From Sphingorhabdus sp. EL138 (lineage in GTDB: Bacteria > Pseudomonadota > Alphaproteobacteria > Sphingomonadales > Sphingomonadaceae), in contig NZ_OGVD01000002.1 in the NCBI RefSeq assembly GCF_900258045.1, positions 1 through 64,000 on the forward strand: DNA of 64,000 nt, written 5' to 3'. The notes below the pieces were generated by a model, which did no database searches, had not been told where the DNA came from, and saw only the letters and a list, made by a program, of their open reading frames with translations. How positions within the stretch are numbered: the stretch's first letter is position 1; each line of letters starts with the position of its first letter. Below, one piece after another: positions 1 to 7,660 of the stretch. The position numbers and the translations under genes were made by a program.

Positions 1-687
1 CATGATGGCTGGGCGCCGGTTATGCAGGTGGTGGTCCTGGGGGCCCTGGCGTGGACCGGTAATGTAAAGGCAGCGGCGCGCTATGCGGGATTGTCCCGGG
101 AGGGCGCTTACAAGCTCAGGCGGCGGCCGGATGCACGGGCTTTTGCCCGGGCGTGGGATGCGGCGATTATCCATGCGCGGGATGTGTTTCAGGATGAGCT
201 GATGGACAAGGGTCTTAATGGCTGGCGGGAAGCCGTCTGGCATCAGGGCGAGGAAGTGGGAACAAGGGAACGCTGGAGCGCGCCCCTGTTTCTGGCGGCA
301 CTTTCCCGGCTCGACAAGATGGCCGATGGTCTGGACGTGGCCGGCAAGCCAGCACGGGTGGCGGCAGAGAAGTTTGATGATTTACTGGAGGGCATCGGCA
401 AGGGTGATGATTGTGCCGCGCTGGTCGACGAGATCGATGGGGCGGGCCGGACGGCGGAGCAGGAGCATGGCTCGCTTTCCAATGCACAGATTATGAACGC
501 CCTGCAGCTGCAACAGGGGCGCGAGCGGATACTGGCGATGGCGCCGGAGGATATTGATGTGTCTGATCTGGATCTGGCGGACTGCGAAGAGTGGGGCGAG
601 CTTGACTGGGAGCGGGCTGATCGCAGCGGGTTTCTGGAACGTAGTGGTTTTTATGAGCAGGAAGAGAGCGAAGCCGAAGCGGTGTGA
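1..687 (+). CDS. HTH DNA-binding protein, 5'-truncated by window edge
   Basis: The reading frame is open from base 1. The eight residues before the first in-window ATG at 22 (HDGWAPVM) join smoothly to the rest, so the real start lies outside the window. The N-terminal part (GNVKAAARYAGLSREGAYKLR) has the spacing of a helix-turn-helix that begins with a sequential-gene-activation type helix. Sphingomonads carry many proteins of this layout, resembling small terminase subunits or phage-type HTH domains; I recognise the family but know of no assigned function. The C-terminal third is very acidic (runs of D and E) and without a recognisable domain. No partner gene is visible because the upstream side is cut. 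Confidence 0.72.
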   Translation, partial: HDGWAPVMQVVVLGALAWTGNVKAAARYAGLSREGAYKLRRRPDARAFARAWDAAIIHARDVFQDELMDKGLNGWREAVWHQGEEVGTRERWSAPLFLAALSRLDKMADGLDVAGKPARVAAEKFDDLLEGIGKGDDCAALVDEIDGAGRTAEQEHGSLSNAQIMNALQLQQGRERILAMAPEDIDVSDLDLADCEEWGELDWERADRSGFLERSGFYEQEESEAEAV

Positions 688-733
688 TTTGTGTGAACTT
701 TGGGGGGGGGGGGAGGGGGGGAGTCTTTATTAG

Positions 734-749
734 ACCTCAAGCGCCGGGC
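734..749 (-). repeat. Inverted copy of a 16-bp GC-rich repeat
   Basis: CCTCAAGCGCCGGGCG is the reverse complement, with one mismatch, of the unit CGCCCGGCGCCTGAGG found at 891-906 and 932-947. The opposed copies could form a long-range stem in RNA or be a remnant of a REP-like element. Confidence 0.6.
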
Positions 750-887
750 GCGCAGTCGCGCTTGCCTCGCTGCGCTCGGACATAGCCTCTGTAACTGGCA
801 CCAGACCGACGCGAAGCGGAGGCAAGCACGCCAAAATCAAATGGCGTCCGCCGCGCCTTATTGGCGCGTAGCCAAGGGCACGGATGT

Positions 888-948
888 GCCCGCCCGGCGC
901 CTGAGGGAATCAACAAAGACTCATCCTCCCCCCGCCCGGCGCCTGAGG
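888..948 (+). repeat. Pair of direct 16-bp GC-rich repeats
   Basis: CGCCCGGCGCCTGAGG occurs at 891-906 and again at 932-947, each followed by a loosely similar (T)CAACAAA/TAACAAA sequence. This looks like a partly decayed duplication about 41 bp apart. No coding function is apparent. Confidence 0.6.
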
Positions 949-1052
949 TCTAACAAAAACTCCCCCTACCTCCGCGAGCCAAATCCCTGCAACATTGCCA
1001 GCTCCTCCTCGGCTGGCTAAAGCGCTGAGAATAATAATAAGGTCCCAATATA

Positions 1053-1937
1053 ATGAAATGGCTTATCACTTTCGGGGTTATGGCGGTTGCTATCGCTGGT
1101 TTTGCCTACTGGTTTTTCTCGCAGCCCGGTCCGCGTCAGCTGGATATGGTCAATAATATTATTCCCGGTGACAGGGACGCGAAACTGCTGGTTAGCGATC
1201 AGGTCTATGATGAGGAGCTGGGCCTTGGCCTCAACATCTGGGCACCGACCAAGGCGTCTGACAAGCCCTTGCCGGTCGTCATATTCATCTATGGCGGCGG
1301 CTGGCGGTCAGGATCGAAGGATGAATATGCCTTTGCCGGACGCGCATTGGCTCATCGCGGTTATATGACGGTGCTGGCTGACTACCGCCTCTATCCCGAC
1401 ACCAAATTTCCCGGATTTCTCGAAGATAGCGCCAAAGCGGTTGCCTGGGTGCATGACAATATCGCAGGTCACGGCGGCGATGCGGAACGGATATTTCTGT
1501 CGGGCCAGTCGGCGGGCGCGTATAATGTCGCGATGCTGGCACTTGACCGGCAATGGCTGGGGCGGCTCGGCAAAACGCCCGATGTTATCAAAGGCGTGGC
1601 CGCTTTGGCCGGTCCCTATGATTTTTATCCGTTTGACAGCGAGACGACCAAAAACAGCTTTGGTTCTTACCATGTCCCGGAAATGACGCAGCCGGTGAAT
1701 TTTGTCCGCGCCGATGCGCCGCCGCTCTGGCTGTCGACTGGCGTGAATGATACGCAGGTTAGGCCGCGTAACAGTCGGATATTAAGCGAGAAAGTCCTCG
1801 AGGCGGGCGGCGATGCGGAATATGTGGAATATCCCGATATGGATCATCTGGAAATCATGATGGCGATATCCAAACCGTTTCGCGGCAAAGGCCCGGTGCT
1901 GGATGACATGGTTGCCTTTTTCGAAAGCCGTCGATGA
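1053..1937 (+). CDS. Alpha/beta hydrolase (carboxylesterase type), membrane-anchored or secreted
   Basis: The 294-residue protein has an N-terminal hydrophobic segment (about residues 3-22) that serves as signal anchor or signal peptide. An alpha/beta-hydrolase fold of the BD-FAE/HSL-like esterase group follows. The oxyanion motif GGGW is at 81-84, the nucleophile elbow GQSAG at 151-155 (Ser153), a candidate Asp in GVND at about 233 and a candidate catalytic His at 265 (MDH). Such enzymes hydrolyse ester bonds of small acyl substrates; the substrate here is unknown. Its stop codon overlaps the next start (ATGA at 1934), so it is translationally coupled to a nucleotidyltransferase. It may therefore act on a cell-surface glycan or lipid made by the neighbouring cluster; that last step is inference. 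Confidence 0.85.
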   Translation: MKWLITFGVMAVAIAGFAYWFFSQPGPRQLDMVNNIIPGDRDAKLLVSDQVYDEELGLGLNIWAPTKASDKPLPVVIFIYGGGWRSGSKDEYAFAGRALAHRGYMTVLADYRLYPDTKFPGFLEDSAKAVAWVHDNIAGHGGDAERIFLSGQSAGAYNVAMLALDRQWLGRLGKTPDVIKGVAALAGPYDFYPFDSETTKNSFGSYHVPEMTQPVNFVRADAPPLWLSTGVNDTQVRPRNSRILSEKVLEAGGDAEYVEYPDMDHLEIMMAISKPFRGKGPVLDDMVAFFESRR

Positions 1938-2764
1938 CAGGCAAAAAATCCGACGATAATGCCGCGCCGGAAACCGCCGATGCGATCATATTGGCCGGCA
2001 GCCGACCGGGTGGTGATGCGATGGCGGATAACCGGGGCATTGCGGTCAAAGCGCTCATCCCGGTGGCGGGAAAAGCGATGCTTGCACATGTCACGGCGGC
2101 TTTGCTGCGGCACAGGGCCATCGGCAACATACATCTGCTGGCACAGGATTTTACGCCCTTTTGGGACAATGACGATACCCGGCATCTGGCATCGGACGAC
2201 CGTGTGGTTGCACAGACCAGCGCAGCGACCATCGCAACATCGATCGATGCACTATTGGGGGGGGAAGAGGCGCGCTACCCGATGCTGATCACCACCGCGG
2301 ACAATGTGCTGTTGAGCGACGCGATGGTCGATGATTTTCTGGGGCATGCGGTATCATCTGATATTGCCATTGCGGTGGTCGAGAAAGATGTTCTGCTTCG
2401 CCGCTATCCCGCATCAAAGCGGACCTGGCTGAAATTGCGGGGCGGCCATTACAGCGGGGCGAACCTCTTCTATTTTGGTTCTCCGAAAGCGCGACAGATA
2501 TTGCGCTATTGGGCCGAGGTTGAACAGGACCGCAAAAAGGGCTGGAAGATTCTGACGATATTCGGGCCGTGGCTTTTGTTTCTGGCGGTGACCAGAATGC
2601 TGACCGTTGATCAGCTGGCGGCGCGGGTCGGCAAGAAGCTGGGATTGACGATCAGAATTGTGAAGATGGCGCAGGCAGAGGCTTGCATTGACGTTGACAA
2701 GGACAGTGACCTTGAAATGGTCGAGCAGATAATTGCCGCGCGGAACGAGGCTGGTAGCGCTTAA
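1934..2764 (+). CDS. Nucleotidyltransferase family protein (GT-A/MobA-like fold)
   Basis: This 276-residue protein starts its fold at about residue 15 (ADAIILAGSRPGGD). That resembles the NTP-binding loop of nucleotidyltransferases but lacks the canonical GxGTR pattern. Lysines at 39 and 47 (VKALIPVAGK) and a TADN motif with the metal-binding Asp at 123 fit a GT-A nucleotidyltransferase such as MobA or IspD-like enzymes. A hydrophobic stretch near 200 (IFGPWLLFLAV) may contact the membrane. The expected reaction is transfer of a nucleotide to a phosphorylated small molecule; substrate and nucleotide are unknown. It overlaps the hydrolase upstream by 4 bp and meets the flippase tail-to-tail with a 4-bp overlap. 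Confidence 0.75.
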   Translation: MTGKKSDDNAAPETADAIILAGSRPGGDAMADNRGIAVKALIPVAGKAMLAHVTAALLRHRAIGNIHLLAQDFTPFWDNDDTRHLASDDRVVAQTSAATIATSIDALLGGEEARYPMLITTADNVLLSDAMVDDFLGHAVSSDIAIAVVEKDVLLRRYPASKRTWLKLRGGHYSGANLFYFGSPKARQILRYWAEVEQDRKKGWKILTIFGPWLLFLAVTRMLTVDQLAARVGKKLGLTIRIVKMAQAEACIDVDKDSDLEMVEQIIAARNEAGSA

Positions 2765-4116
2765 CCTTTGGCCAGATTGCGCCGGGCGGCGACGCCAAAA
2801 AGAACGAGCCGGATGATCGCCGCGACCAGCATTGCACCGGCGGCACCTGTCGCTCCGAAGAAATGCAGACCCACAAGCAGCATGGTGATGAACAAGACAG
2901 CAACGGTCGCCTGTAATTTCAGGGCCGTGCGCGCGCCGCTGCCGGACAATAATGTCGGTTCATATATCGCCCCGGCAAGATCGACAGAAGCCGCCGCGGC
3001 AAGCAGGATCAGCAGGGGATAGGCGGGCAGAAATTCCGGCCCGGACATGTAAAACAGGGCGGGTTGGCCAATGGCGACCACGATCAGGATAACGGTTCCG
3101 CCGGTCATGAACAGCATCCGGCTGGCCTTGCGGAACAGGACCTTCATGGCTTCTGCACCCTGCTGCGCGCGCATCAGATTGACCTCTGCAAATATCGCGC
3201 GGGACAGCAGCACCGATATTTTGGTCATCGCGACACTCAGCTGGCTGGCGAGCCGGTACAGGCCCGCAGCGGTCGGCCCGACAAAATAGCCGACGATCAG
3301 CAGCGATATATTCTGGGACAGACCGGCAAGGGTCGAGCCGAGATTGGATATCAGCAGAAATTCGCCAATGCCTCTATTCTCCCGCGCCGCCCGCTTCACG
3401 CGAAAAAGGTTGCGAGGGGACATGATGTCGCGGCTGTTCCATGCGGCAAACAGCCAGTAGCCAATGGCATGAATGACCTCCGACAAGGCCCAGACGGCCA
3501 GAAAATTGATCAGCCTGGGGTCGGTGAACCAGACAATCAATGTGCCGATCAGGCGGACCGTTGGAATAATCGCCTCGGCATAAGCGGCAAGGTCAAAACG
3601 GTTTTCCACCCGCAATATGCCGGTCGGGGTTGATTTGATGGAAAGCAGCATGACCAGAGCAAAGATCAGCGCATTTTGTGCCAGCTCATCATCCCAGCCG
3701 AAAAAGGGGGCCAGCCAGCCAACCGCAAAATAGGCCAGGATGCACCCGGTCACCGCTCCGGCAATGTCGAGCAAGGTGCACAGTCCGACCAGCCGTCCGA
3801 ATTGCTGCCGGTTTTCCGCACCCTTGATATTGCGCGCACCAAAGCGGATGACGACTTGCCAGGTCTGAAACGTGACGATCAGGGCAATCGCCTGCGCAGT
3901 GCCGGTGATCAGTGCAAACTGTCCAAATCCCGCAACGCCCAGCGTGCGGGTCAATATCGCGAGATAGAAGAGGCTCAGGATGCCGCCAAAACCCTTGCCC
4001 CCCAGCAGCCATCCGGTATTGGCTATGATTCGCTTGATGCCGGTTTTTTCCGGTTTGGCACCTGTTGGTTCGATCACCGCTTCTTCAGCCATGGTCAGAC
4101 AGGCATCCGAACGCAT
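2761..4116 (-). CDS. Oligosaccharide flippase / polysaccharide biosynthesis membrane protein (Wzx-like)
   Basis: The 451-residue integral membrane protein has about 12 hydrophobic segments after a roughly 30-residue cytoplasmic N-terminus. The arrangement and motifs (GWLLGGKGFGGILSLFYLAILTR at the start, ending in a basic tail) are those of the polysaccharide/O-unit flippase group of the MOP superfamily. These proteins move lipid-linked sugars across the inner membrane. The substrate cannot be told from sequence. It is divergent from the LicC-like nucleotidyltransferase at 4212 (95 bp between starts) and sits inside the CDP-alcohol gene cluster, so a lipid-linked, phosphate-modified glycan is a reasonable guess. 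Confidence 0.82.
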   Translation of the reverse strand: MRSDACLTMAEEAVIEPTGAKPEKTGIKRIIANTGWLLGGKGFGGILSLFYLAILTRTLGVAGFGQFALITGTAQAIALIVTFQTWQVVIRFGARNIKGAENRQQFGRLVGLCTLLDIAGAVTGCILAYFAVGWLAPFFGWDDELAQNALIFALVMLLSIKSTPTGILRVENRFDLAAYAEAIIPTVRLIGTLIVWFTDPRLINFLAVWALSEVIHAIGYWLFAAWNSRDIMSPRNLFRVKRAARENRGIGEFLLISNLGSTLAGLSQNISLLIVGYFVGPTAAGLYRLASQLSVAMTKISVLLSRAIFAEVNLMRAQQGAEAMKVLFRKASRMLFMTGGTVILIVVAIGQPALFYMSGPEFLPAYPLLILLAAAASVDLAGAIYEPTLLSGSGARTALKLQATVAVLFITMLLVGLHFFGATGAAGAMLVAAIIRLVLFGVAARRNLAKG

Positions 4117-4211
4117 ATCTGCAACTGGCTGTTACAGGATTGAGCTTTGATGGCCATCGTTCTAAGTGTCTCCCCGCACCATCCCTATCCCGATAAAGGC
4201 CAATTGCCAAC

Positions 4212-4958
4212 ATGATCGACAAAGTAATAATCCTGAGCGCAGGTCAAGGCTCGCGGCTGCTGCCGCTGACTGCTGAGCGCCCCAAATGCCTGATCGACTT
4301 TTCGGGCAAGAGCCTGATCGCATGGCAGATCGAAATGCTGGCGGCCGGCGGGGTGAAGGAATTTCACGTGGTGACCGGCTTCATGACCGACATGGTCGAG
4401 GCGGAGCTTGAGGCGTTGAAGCAGGCGGGTACCAACATCACCATCCACTTCAATCCGTTTTTCAAGGTTGCCGACAATCTGGGTAGCTGCTGGATTGTCC
4501 GCGATGTGATGGATGGGGATTTCATGATCCTGAACGGTGATACACTGATCTCGCCGGAGATTATCGAGACCGCTCAGCAAACCGAGAATTGGCCGATTAC
4601 GGTGACGGTTGATATCAAAGATCATTATGACAGCGATGATATGAAAGTATCGCTGAGCGGCGAGCGGCTGACCGCGATCGGCAAGACGCTGACGGCCGAA
4701 CAAAGTGATGCGGAATCCATCGGTTTTCTGGCTTTTCGCGGAGAAGGCGGAGCAATGTTCCGGGAAAAGGTACGCGATGTCATGCGCACACCGGCGGGCG
4801 TGGAAAACTGGTATCTCAAGATCATCGATACGCTGGCACCCACCGAGAAAGTCGGCACTGTGTCTATCCAGGGCCATGACTGGGCCGAGGTCGATTTTCT
4901 GAATGACGTGGAAACGGCAACCGTTCTCACTGATCAATGGTTGGCGAAATTCGGTTAA
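4212..4958 (+). CDS. LicC-like nucleotidyltransferase (sugar/choline-phosphate cytidylyltransferase family)
   Basis: The 248-residue protein has the classic nucleotidyltransferase start: AGQGSRL with GQGSR at 11-15 and RPKCL with Lys25, followed by a LNGDTL metal-binding motif near 113. The overall pattern resembles LicC-type phosphocholine cytidylyltransferases and other small nucleotidylyltransferases that make CDP- or UDP-activated alcohols. The likely role is to load a phosphorylated alcohol or sugar onto CTP, which would supply the CDP-alcohol phosphotransferase at 5394. Its 3' end overlaps the convergent HIT gene by 4 bp. The substrate is not determinable from sequence. Confidence 0.83.
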   Translation: MIDKVIILSAGQGSRLLPLTAERPKCLIDFSGKSLIAWQIEMLAAGGVKEFHVVTGFMTDMVEAELEALKQAGTNITIHFNPFFKVADNLGSCWIVRDVMDGDFMILNGDTLISPEIIETAQQTENWPITVTVDIKDHYDSDDMKVSLSGERLTAIGKTLTAEQSDAESIGFLAFRGEGGAMFREKVRDVMRTPAGVENWYLKIIDTLAPTEKVGTVSIQGHDWAEVDFLNDVETATVLTDQWLAKFG

Positions 4959-5389
4959 TCGGGAAAGTCTGATTTGACCCAGGTCGCCATAGCCGAGATC
5001 TGGTCATCCGACAGTTTGACGGCATCACCAAGGGCTGGCGGGCCGGGCCATGATTTGTCTTCGAAATCCTGATCCATCCACTCGCGTTTTCCCTCATAGC
5101 GGGGGATCAGGTGGAAATGGACATGCGGATCAACCATCATCAGCATCAGCCAGTTGAGTTTCTGATGCGATATAAGGCCTTTCAAAGCCGACGACACATC
5201 AGCGGTTACTGTTTTCAGTTCGGCGAAATGATCGTCCGACAGATCGCCAAAATCCGTTGCATCCGATTTGGCTGCGACAACCAGTGAGCCTAAAGTTACC
5301 TGCGCCGGGCGGAGCAGCACGACCCAGTGATCATAGTCCTTCACCAGCGTTGCAGGATATCCGAACTTCTTGATGGTATCATTGATCAT
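4955..5389 (-). CDS. HIT family nucleotide hydrolase/transferase
   Basis: The protein is 144 residues from the chosen start ATG at 5389, which has AAGGA 7 bp upstream and leaves a 4-bp gap after the CDP-alcohol transferase stop. A longer frame to 5437 exists but would overlap that gene. The histidine triad HVHFHLI is at 89-95 (His89, His91, His93), near the C-terminus as usual. HIT proteins release NMP from dinucleotides, nucleoside phosphoramidates or nucleotide-sugar-like esters. It is co-oriented and nearly contiguous with the CDP-alcohol phosphotransferase, so it may act on nucleotide intermediates of that pathway (inference). Confidence 0.87.
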   Translation of the reverse strand: MINDTIKKFGYPATLVKDYDHWVVLLRPAQVTLGSLVVAAKSDATDFGDLSDDHFAELKTVTADVSSALKGLISHQKLNWLMLMMVDPHVHFHLIPRYEGKREWMDQDFEDKSWPGPPALGDAVKLSDDQISAMATWVKSDFPD

Positions 5390-5393
5390 CCGT

Positions 5394-6491
5394 CTATCCT
5401 TGCTCTTGCTCCAGCCATGAAACAATTTGTCCGCCACGTATTTTTACGAGCCAAGCCTGCATTATCTGAACCATATGCACCGCGAGTGAGATTAATGTCC
5501 ACCAGGCAACGGCGATGAGGCCGATGTCGGGACGGCCAAAAATCAAGGAAATAAATAGCAACACCATATTGGGATTCCGTCTGGCAGTGATCAGGCGGAA
5601 CCATGAATCCATCGGGCGCCAGACATGGATATGCTGGCCGAAAGCGCGGATGAAAATGCCTTCAATCACCCGCTGCAGGACATAGCCGCCCAGAATGACG
5701 ATGAGCGCGAGGCGGAGTTGATCCTCGGGCAAAGCAAGCCCCACTGCACCAAGGCCAAATGCCCATGCGACCCACCAGAAGGGTGGGTGAACCAGATCTA
5801 GTCCGTGATCAAAAATATTACCCCAAAAGGAAGATGTGATGGTGCAACGCGCCAGCTTGCCGTCCACTGTGTCGAGCACCATGAAAACAAAACCCGCGGC
5901 CATGCCGGACCAGAAATGGCCGTAATAGAACAGGAAAGTTGCAGAGATACAGCCTATCGCACCTATGGCCGTGACCATATTGGGGGTCATTCCCAGCCGG
6001 GCCGCCAGGCGCGTGAGAACCAATGCCAGTTCCGGCCAGAGATATTTGGTGAGAATGTCGGTAACGCCTTTATAGGCCCCGAAATAGCTTTGCCGCTCGA
6101 TATCCTTCACCGTTTCTGCATTAAGTTCGCGGACAAACGGTGTTTCCAGTTTGCGTAGCGAGGCATTGTGGATTTGCGGCTTGTCATGATATTCCATGAC
6201 TGTCATTCCGGCTGGCACTGTCAAAGCCGCAAGGGCCTGTGTGTCTTCGTCGCTGTCGAGATGCGCGAGCACCGGAATGCCGTCAAAAGTAACCATGGTT
6301 CCCGGATTGTCATGAATATGCTGAATCCACTGTGGATCAAAAGCAAATGTCATATTTATCCATAGACTGCCGCTGATATTGCCCTGCAATTTTTCGACCA
6401 AGCGGCGTCCCCGTTCCGCGTTGGTCATTCCCCATATCAGCGTGTCATTTTTGCCATGCAGCAAAAGAGTCACACCGTTTTTGGTCTGCAT
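5394..6491 (-). CDS. CDP-alcohol phosphatidyltransferase with N-terminal degenerate domain
   Basis: The 365-residue protein has a complete CDP-alcohol phosphotransferase signature: D207-x2-D210-G211-x2-A214-R215-x8-G224-x3-D228-x3-D232, with hydrophobic helices around it (about 170-340). This family moves a phosphoalcohol from CDP-alcohol to an acceptor alcohol in the membrane. The first about 125 residues are soluble, with a linker (SLRKLETPFVREL) similar in style to fused nucleotidyltransferase/di-myo-inositol-phosphate synthase-type enzymes. No intact GxGTR nucleotide-binding loop is present, so the N-terminal domain is probably catalytically dead. The separate nucleotidyltransferases nearby may replace that activity. 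Acceptor and donor are unknown. Confidence 0.85.
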   Translation of the reverse strand: MQTKNGVTLLLHGKNDTLIWGMTNAERGRRLVEKLQGNISGSLWINMTFAFDPQWIQHIHDNPGTMVTFDGIPVLAHLDSDEDTQALAALTVPAGMTVMEYHDKPQIHNASLRKLETPFVRELNAETVKDIERQSYFGAYKGVTDILTKYLWPELALVLTRLAARLGMTPNMVTAIGAIGCISATFLFYYGHFWSGMAAGFVFMVLDTVDGKLARCTITSSFWGNIFDHGLDLVHPPFWWVAWAFGLGAVGLALPEDQLRLALIVILGGYVLQRVIEGIFIRAFGQHIHVWRPMDSWFRLITARRNPNMVLLFISLIFGRPDIGLIAVAWWTLISLAVHMVQIMQAWLVKIRGGQIVSWLEQEQG

Positions 6492-6796
6492 ATGATTTGT
6501 TCCTGTCGTAATTTGGGTGATTTGGGCGTTATCTTCGTAAATACCAGTGATTTGTATGCGTTAGCAGAAAAATGGGGCATTTTAGAATCGAAAAAGAGGC
6601 AAATCGTGCAAATCGCAAGAGTGCGAGCGTTTATCAAAATTACCAGCATCATATGTTTTGCTAGTTTTTCAGGGCCTAGGGGTGATTTAGCGGCGTATTT
6701 CAGGCATTGAGTTTGCCGAGAAACTGGCTATGAAAGGCGGAGCATAACCGACTACCAACGCGACATCTATTATTTCGCCAACACAAGAGAATATTG
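6492..6796. other. 305-bp divergent promoter region between CDP-alcohol transferase and sdhB
   Basis: The stretch is AT-richer than its neighbours and has no convincing gene. It must hold the promoters for two divergent units. A direct repeat GCAAATCG-T-GCAAATCG lies at 6599-6615 and could be a regulator site. I could not pick -35/-10 boxes with confidence. Confidence 0.55.
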
Positions 6797-7579
6797 ATGG
6801 CAACCTTTACGCTTCCGAAAAACAGTAAAATCCGTAAAACCGGCGAAGTGCATGAAGCGCTGAGTGGCGGAAAGGCGCGCGCGTTTAAAGTCTATCGCTA
6901 TGATCCGGATAGCAGCGAAAACCCGCGCTATGACACGTTCAAGATCGACACTGATGACTGCGGGCCAATGGTTCTCGATGCGCTGATCAAGATGAAAAGC
7001 GAACAGGATTCTACCCTGACCTTCCGCCGGTCGTGCCGCGAAGGCATTTGCGGGTCCTGCGCGATGAATATCGACGGTAAAAACGGCCTTGCCTGCACCA
7101 CCGCGATTGAGGATTGCGGCAAGGAAGTCAAAATAACACCGCTGCCACATATGGAAGTGATCAAGGATCTGGTCCCTGATTTTACCCATTTCTATGCGCA
7201 ATATGCATCCATCCAGCCGTGGCTGAAAACGGTGACGCCGACGCCTTCCGGTAAAGAACGGCTGCAGTCACCCGAAGATCGCGCGAAACTCGACGGCCTT
7301 TATGAGTGCATCCTGTGCGCTTGCTGCCAGACCAGCTGCCCAAGCTATTGGTGGAATAGCGACAAGTTCCTTGGCCCCGCCATATTGTTGCAGGCCTATC
7401 GCTGGCTTGCCGATAGCCGGGATGAAATGACCGGGGAGCGTCTGGACGAGCTGGAAGATCCCTTCCGTCTCTATCGCTGCCACACGATCATGAACTGCGC
7501 CAATGCCTGCCCCAAAGGTCTCTCGCCCGCAAAGGCCATTGCCGAGATCAAGAAGATGACGGCCGCGCGCGAAGTTTAA
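6797..7579 (+). CDS. sdhB: Succinate dehydrogenase iron-sulfur subunit
   Basis: The protein is 260 residues from ATG 6797, with AGAGA 6 bp upstream; an in-frame TTG one codon earlier is not needed. It is the electron-transfer subunit of complex II. Cys80, Cys85, Cys88 and Cys100 ligate the [2Fe-2S] cluster. Cys171/174/177/181 and Cys228/234/238 supply the [4Fe-4S] and [3Fe-4S] clusters. The length is normal for the family. The membrane subunits SdhC/SdhD and flavoprotein SdhA are not next to it: upstream is a divergent CDP-alcohol gene, downstream a PLD-family gene. The sdh operon is therefore split in this genome, or sdhB has its own promoter. Confidence 0.97.
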   Translation: MATFTLPKNSKIRKTGEVHEALSGGKARAFKVYRYDPDSSENPRYDTFKIDTDDCGPMVLDALIKMKSEQDSTLTFRRSCREGICGSCAMNIDGKNGLACTTAIEDCGKEVKITPLPHMEVIKDLVPDFTHFYAQYASIQPWLKTVTPTPSGKERLQSPEDRAKLDGLYECILCACCQTSCPSYWWNSDKFLGPAILLQAYRWLADSRDEMTGERLDELEDPFRLYRCHTIMNCANACPKGLSPAKAIAEIKKMTAAREV

Positions 7580-7660
7580 GAAGCATTCTTACAGGCCGTA
7601 TTGAAATCATCACCGCGGCTTTGAACAGTCTGCAGAACATGAATATGGTGGGCATGAGGA

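Larger units (their letters stand above)
688..1052. other. 365-bp intergenic region with G-run and short repeats
   Basis: I see no convincing gene here. An open frame at 700-1020 has no ribosome binding site and a composition unlike a protein. The stretch holds a G-rich homopolymer tract at 702-721, one inverted and two direct copies of a 16-bp GC-rich unit, and then the promoter side of the hydrolase gene at 1053. Confidence 0.6.

Noticed and set aside
700-1020. Open frame of 106 residues in the left intergenic region
   Set aside because: No ribosome site, low-complexity composition with Gly and Arg runs from the G-tract and repeats, and no family resemblance.
4185-4937. 250-residue open frame antisense to the LicC-like gene
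   Set aside because: The plus-strand frame has clear nucleotidyltransferase motifs; the antisense translation has none.
6456-6710. 84-residue plus-strand open frame across the start of the CDP-alcohol gene
   Set aside because: Overlaps the start of a well-supported minus-strand gene, lacks a ribosome site and resembles no protein.
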